64,000 nt of DNA from Mycobacterium sp. E3251 (GTDB taxonomy: Bacteria; Actinomycetota; Actinomycetes; Mycobacteriales; Mycobacteriaceae), in assembly GCF_001666835.1 (NCBI RefSeq), contig NZ_LZJF01000051.1, forward strand, positions 1 through 64,000, read 5' to 3'. A program made the translations under genes and the position numbers. Positions within the stretch are counted from its first letter, which is position 1; every line of letters starts with the position of its first letter. Below, piece after piece: positions 62,996 through 64,000 of the stretch. The notes under the pieces are model-generated. The model was not told where the DNA came from, did no database searches, and saw only the letters and a list, made by a program, of their open reading frames with translations.

Positions 62996-64000
62996 GTGAC
63001 TTCCTACACGGCAGCCCAGGCCGAAGCCATCGGATGTCTCGACGAACCGCTGCAAATCATCGCTTGTGCAGGGTCCGGCAAAACGCAAGTCATCTCGCAG
63101 CGGATTGCCGCGATCTTGGCTCGGCCCGGTGTAGACCCGCGCAACGTCATCGCGTTCACGTTCACCGAGAAGGCCGCGGCAGAACTCAAGGACCGCATTC
63201 TTTCGATCGTCGACCAAGAACTCGGCGACGTCACAGGGCTAGCTGAGATGTACGTAGGGACTATGCACGGCTACGCACTAGACCTGCTACAGCGTCTCGT
63301 GCCGGAGAAGTTCAAGTTTTCGGTCCTGACCGATATCACAGCGCAGCTGTTCGTCGACCGCTACAGCGCCAAGTCCGGACTAACGTCGTGCCCGACGACC
63401 GCAAGACAGGGGAATCTGAAGCGGTACCTCAACTCGAAGTTGTACTTGCAGGTCCTGAGTGTTTTACGAGAGGACAGGATTGACGTCGGACATGTTCCGG
63501 GCGGTGTCGTGGAGTCGTTCGAAAAGTACATGAGTCTGCTAAACGATCACTCGCTCTTTGACTACACGCAGATGATCAGCAGCGCGGTCGGCTACCTCGA
63601 AGGCGATCCCTACGAGGACGACGACTATGCCCGCGTTCAGGACCACATCAAGAACGACATCAAATATGTCGTCGTTGATGAGTATCAGGACGTCAACCCG
63701 CTCCAAGAGCGGCTCGTGCGTGGGCTAGTGCGCTTTGGCGCGAACCTCTGCGTGGTCGGTGACGACGACCAGACGATCTACCAGTGGCGGGGCAGTCAGG
63801 TGTCGAACATCATCACTTTCGCTCGCCGTTATCGCAACGTCCGGCAAGTCACGCTCGACGATAACTTCCGCTCGAGCCGCGGGGTGGTCGAGCTCGGTCG
63901 CTCCGCAGCCGAGCGCATTCCCGCCACGGAACGTTTAGCGAAGAAGATGGTCGCCGCCGGCAACCAGCAATGGGACCGGGGTGACCTGCTAGCTCTGACC
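62996..64000 (+). CDS. UvrD/Rep-like SF1 helicase, truncated by the window end
   Basis: The frame is open from the GTG at 62996 to 64000 (335 codons). It shows the Q-motif YTAAQAEAIG, Walker A IACAGSGKT (22-30), FTFTEKAAAELKDRI, Walker B VVVDEYQDVNPLQ (225-237), VVGDDDQTIYQWRGS and LDDNFRSSRGV. It is divergent from mod by 136 bp and is far from the chromosomal uvrD1 type. UvrD-like helicases near restriction genes often belong to defence systems. Rest of the protein and its partner genes lie outside. Confidence 0.9.
   Translation, partial: MTSYTAAQAEAIGCLDEPLQIIACAGSGKTQVISQRIAAILARPGVDPRNVIAFTFTEKAAAELKDRILSIVDQELGDVTGLAEMYVGTMHGYALDLLQRLVPEKFKFSVLTDITAQLFVDRYSAKSGLTSCPTTARQGNLKRYLNSKLYLQVLSVLREDRIDVGHVPGGVVESFEKYMSLLNDHSLFDYTQMISSAVGYLEGDPYEDDDYARVQDHIKNDIKYVVVDEYQDVNPLQERLVRGLVRFGANLCVVGDDDQTIYQWRGSQVSNIITFARRYRNVRQVTLDDNFRSSRGVVELGRSAAERIPATERLAKKMVAAGNQQWDRGDLLALT

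Larger units (their letters stand above)
51296..64000. mobile_element. Integrative element or prophage at tRNA-Arg(CCT), right end outside the window
   Basis: The segment begins at a tRNA with a tyrosine integrase. It continues with a repressor/Xis switch, an initiator-like gene with iterons, small overlapping phage-like genes, an unknown 484-residue protein and a Mod/Res pair plus helicase. No structural phage or conjugation genes are visible, and no second copy of the tRNA 3' end was found up to 64000. Phage satellite, defective prophage and integrative plasmid all fit. Where exactly the element ends is unknown; the restriction block could also be chromosomal. Confidence 0.8.

Noticed and set aside
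51296..64000. CRISPR array or second attachment site
   Set aside because: No regularly spaced direct repeats were seen, and no second copy of the tRNA 3' half up to the window end.
62996..64000. Assignment of the helicase as Gabija GajB
   Set aside because: No OLD/TOPRIM partner is visible on the available side, and UvrD-like helicases are too widespread to name a system from one gene.

Overview
The window is high-GC DNA from a slow-growing nontuberculous Mycobacterium, most likely of the M. avium complex. From about 0.2 to 51 kb the genes follow, in reverse, the order I know from the M. tuberculosis Rv0958-Rv0923c region: chelatase-like ATPase, purH, purN, perM, Rv0954, F420 enzyme, sucD, sucC, M23 peptidase, uvrD1, chorismate mutase, pgi, SDR, Fpg-like glycosylase, monooxygenase, STAS protein, F420 enzyme, FAH/MBL fusion, ligD, ku, pst genes, SDR, mntH. 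Extra genes include a thiolase-like protein, a TetR/MpaB pair, cobF, an AurF-like oxygenase and a polyol operon.

Layout. 1-297 is a perfect fold-back inverted repeat that breaks the chelatase-like gene and looks like a contig-edge or rearrangement artefact. 1.2-5.8 kb (minus) carries purine synthesis (purN, purH) with the envelope proteins PerM and Rv0954. 6-10.6 kb holds an F420-dependent oxidoreductase behind a KstR-type palindrome, a thiolase-like protein without the usual cysteine, and sucCD with two CRP-type sites upstream. 10.9-18.3 kb holds an M23 peptidase, UvrD1, chorismate mutase behind a leader hairpin, and phosphoglucose isomerase. 18.3-30.3 kb is mostly redox and lipid enzymes plus cobF. 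30.3-38.4 kb contains the NHEJ genes ligD and ku, separated by a four-gene polyol operon (two long-chain polyol dehydrogenases, a HAD hydrolase, a PfkB kinase). 38.4-42.7 kb is a phosphate ABC transporter with tandemly duplicated pstS. 43-51 kb is an SDR/DapB-like pair behind a third KstR-type palindrome, mntH, two domain-fusion enzymes and small proteins.

From tRNA-Arg(CCT) at 51296 to the window end lies an integrated element whose far end is not visible. It starts with a tyrosine integrase reading toward the tRNA and an overlapping XRE repressor. Opposite these is an Xis-like protein, then a winged-helix protein whose gene carries iteron-like repeats in its middle. That layout resembles the lambda O gene with its internal origin. 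Small phage-like proteins follow, then an unrecognised 484-residue protein, a Mod/Res pair of type III restriction-modification type, and a divergent UvrD-like helicase cut by the window end. This cargo block is the best place to look for a new phage-defence arrangement. The Mod/Res stretch is visibly more AT-rich than the chromosome.

Regulatory themes inferred from sequence: three KstR-type palindromes (6012, 25626, 42937) in front of redox enzymes suggest sterol-responsive control. CRP-type sites (10762/10798, 32611) precede the TCA-cycle and polyol genes.
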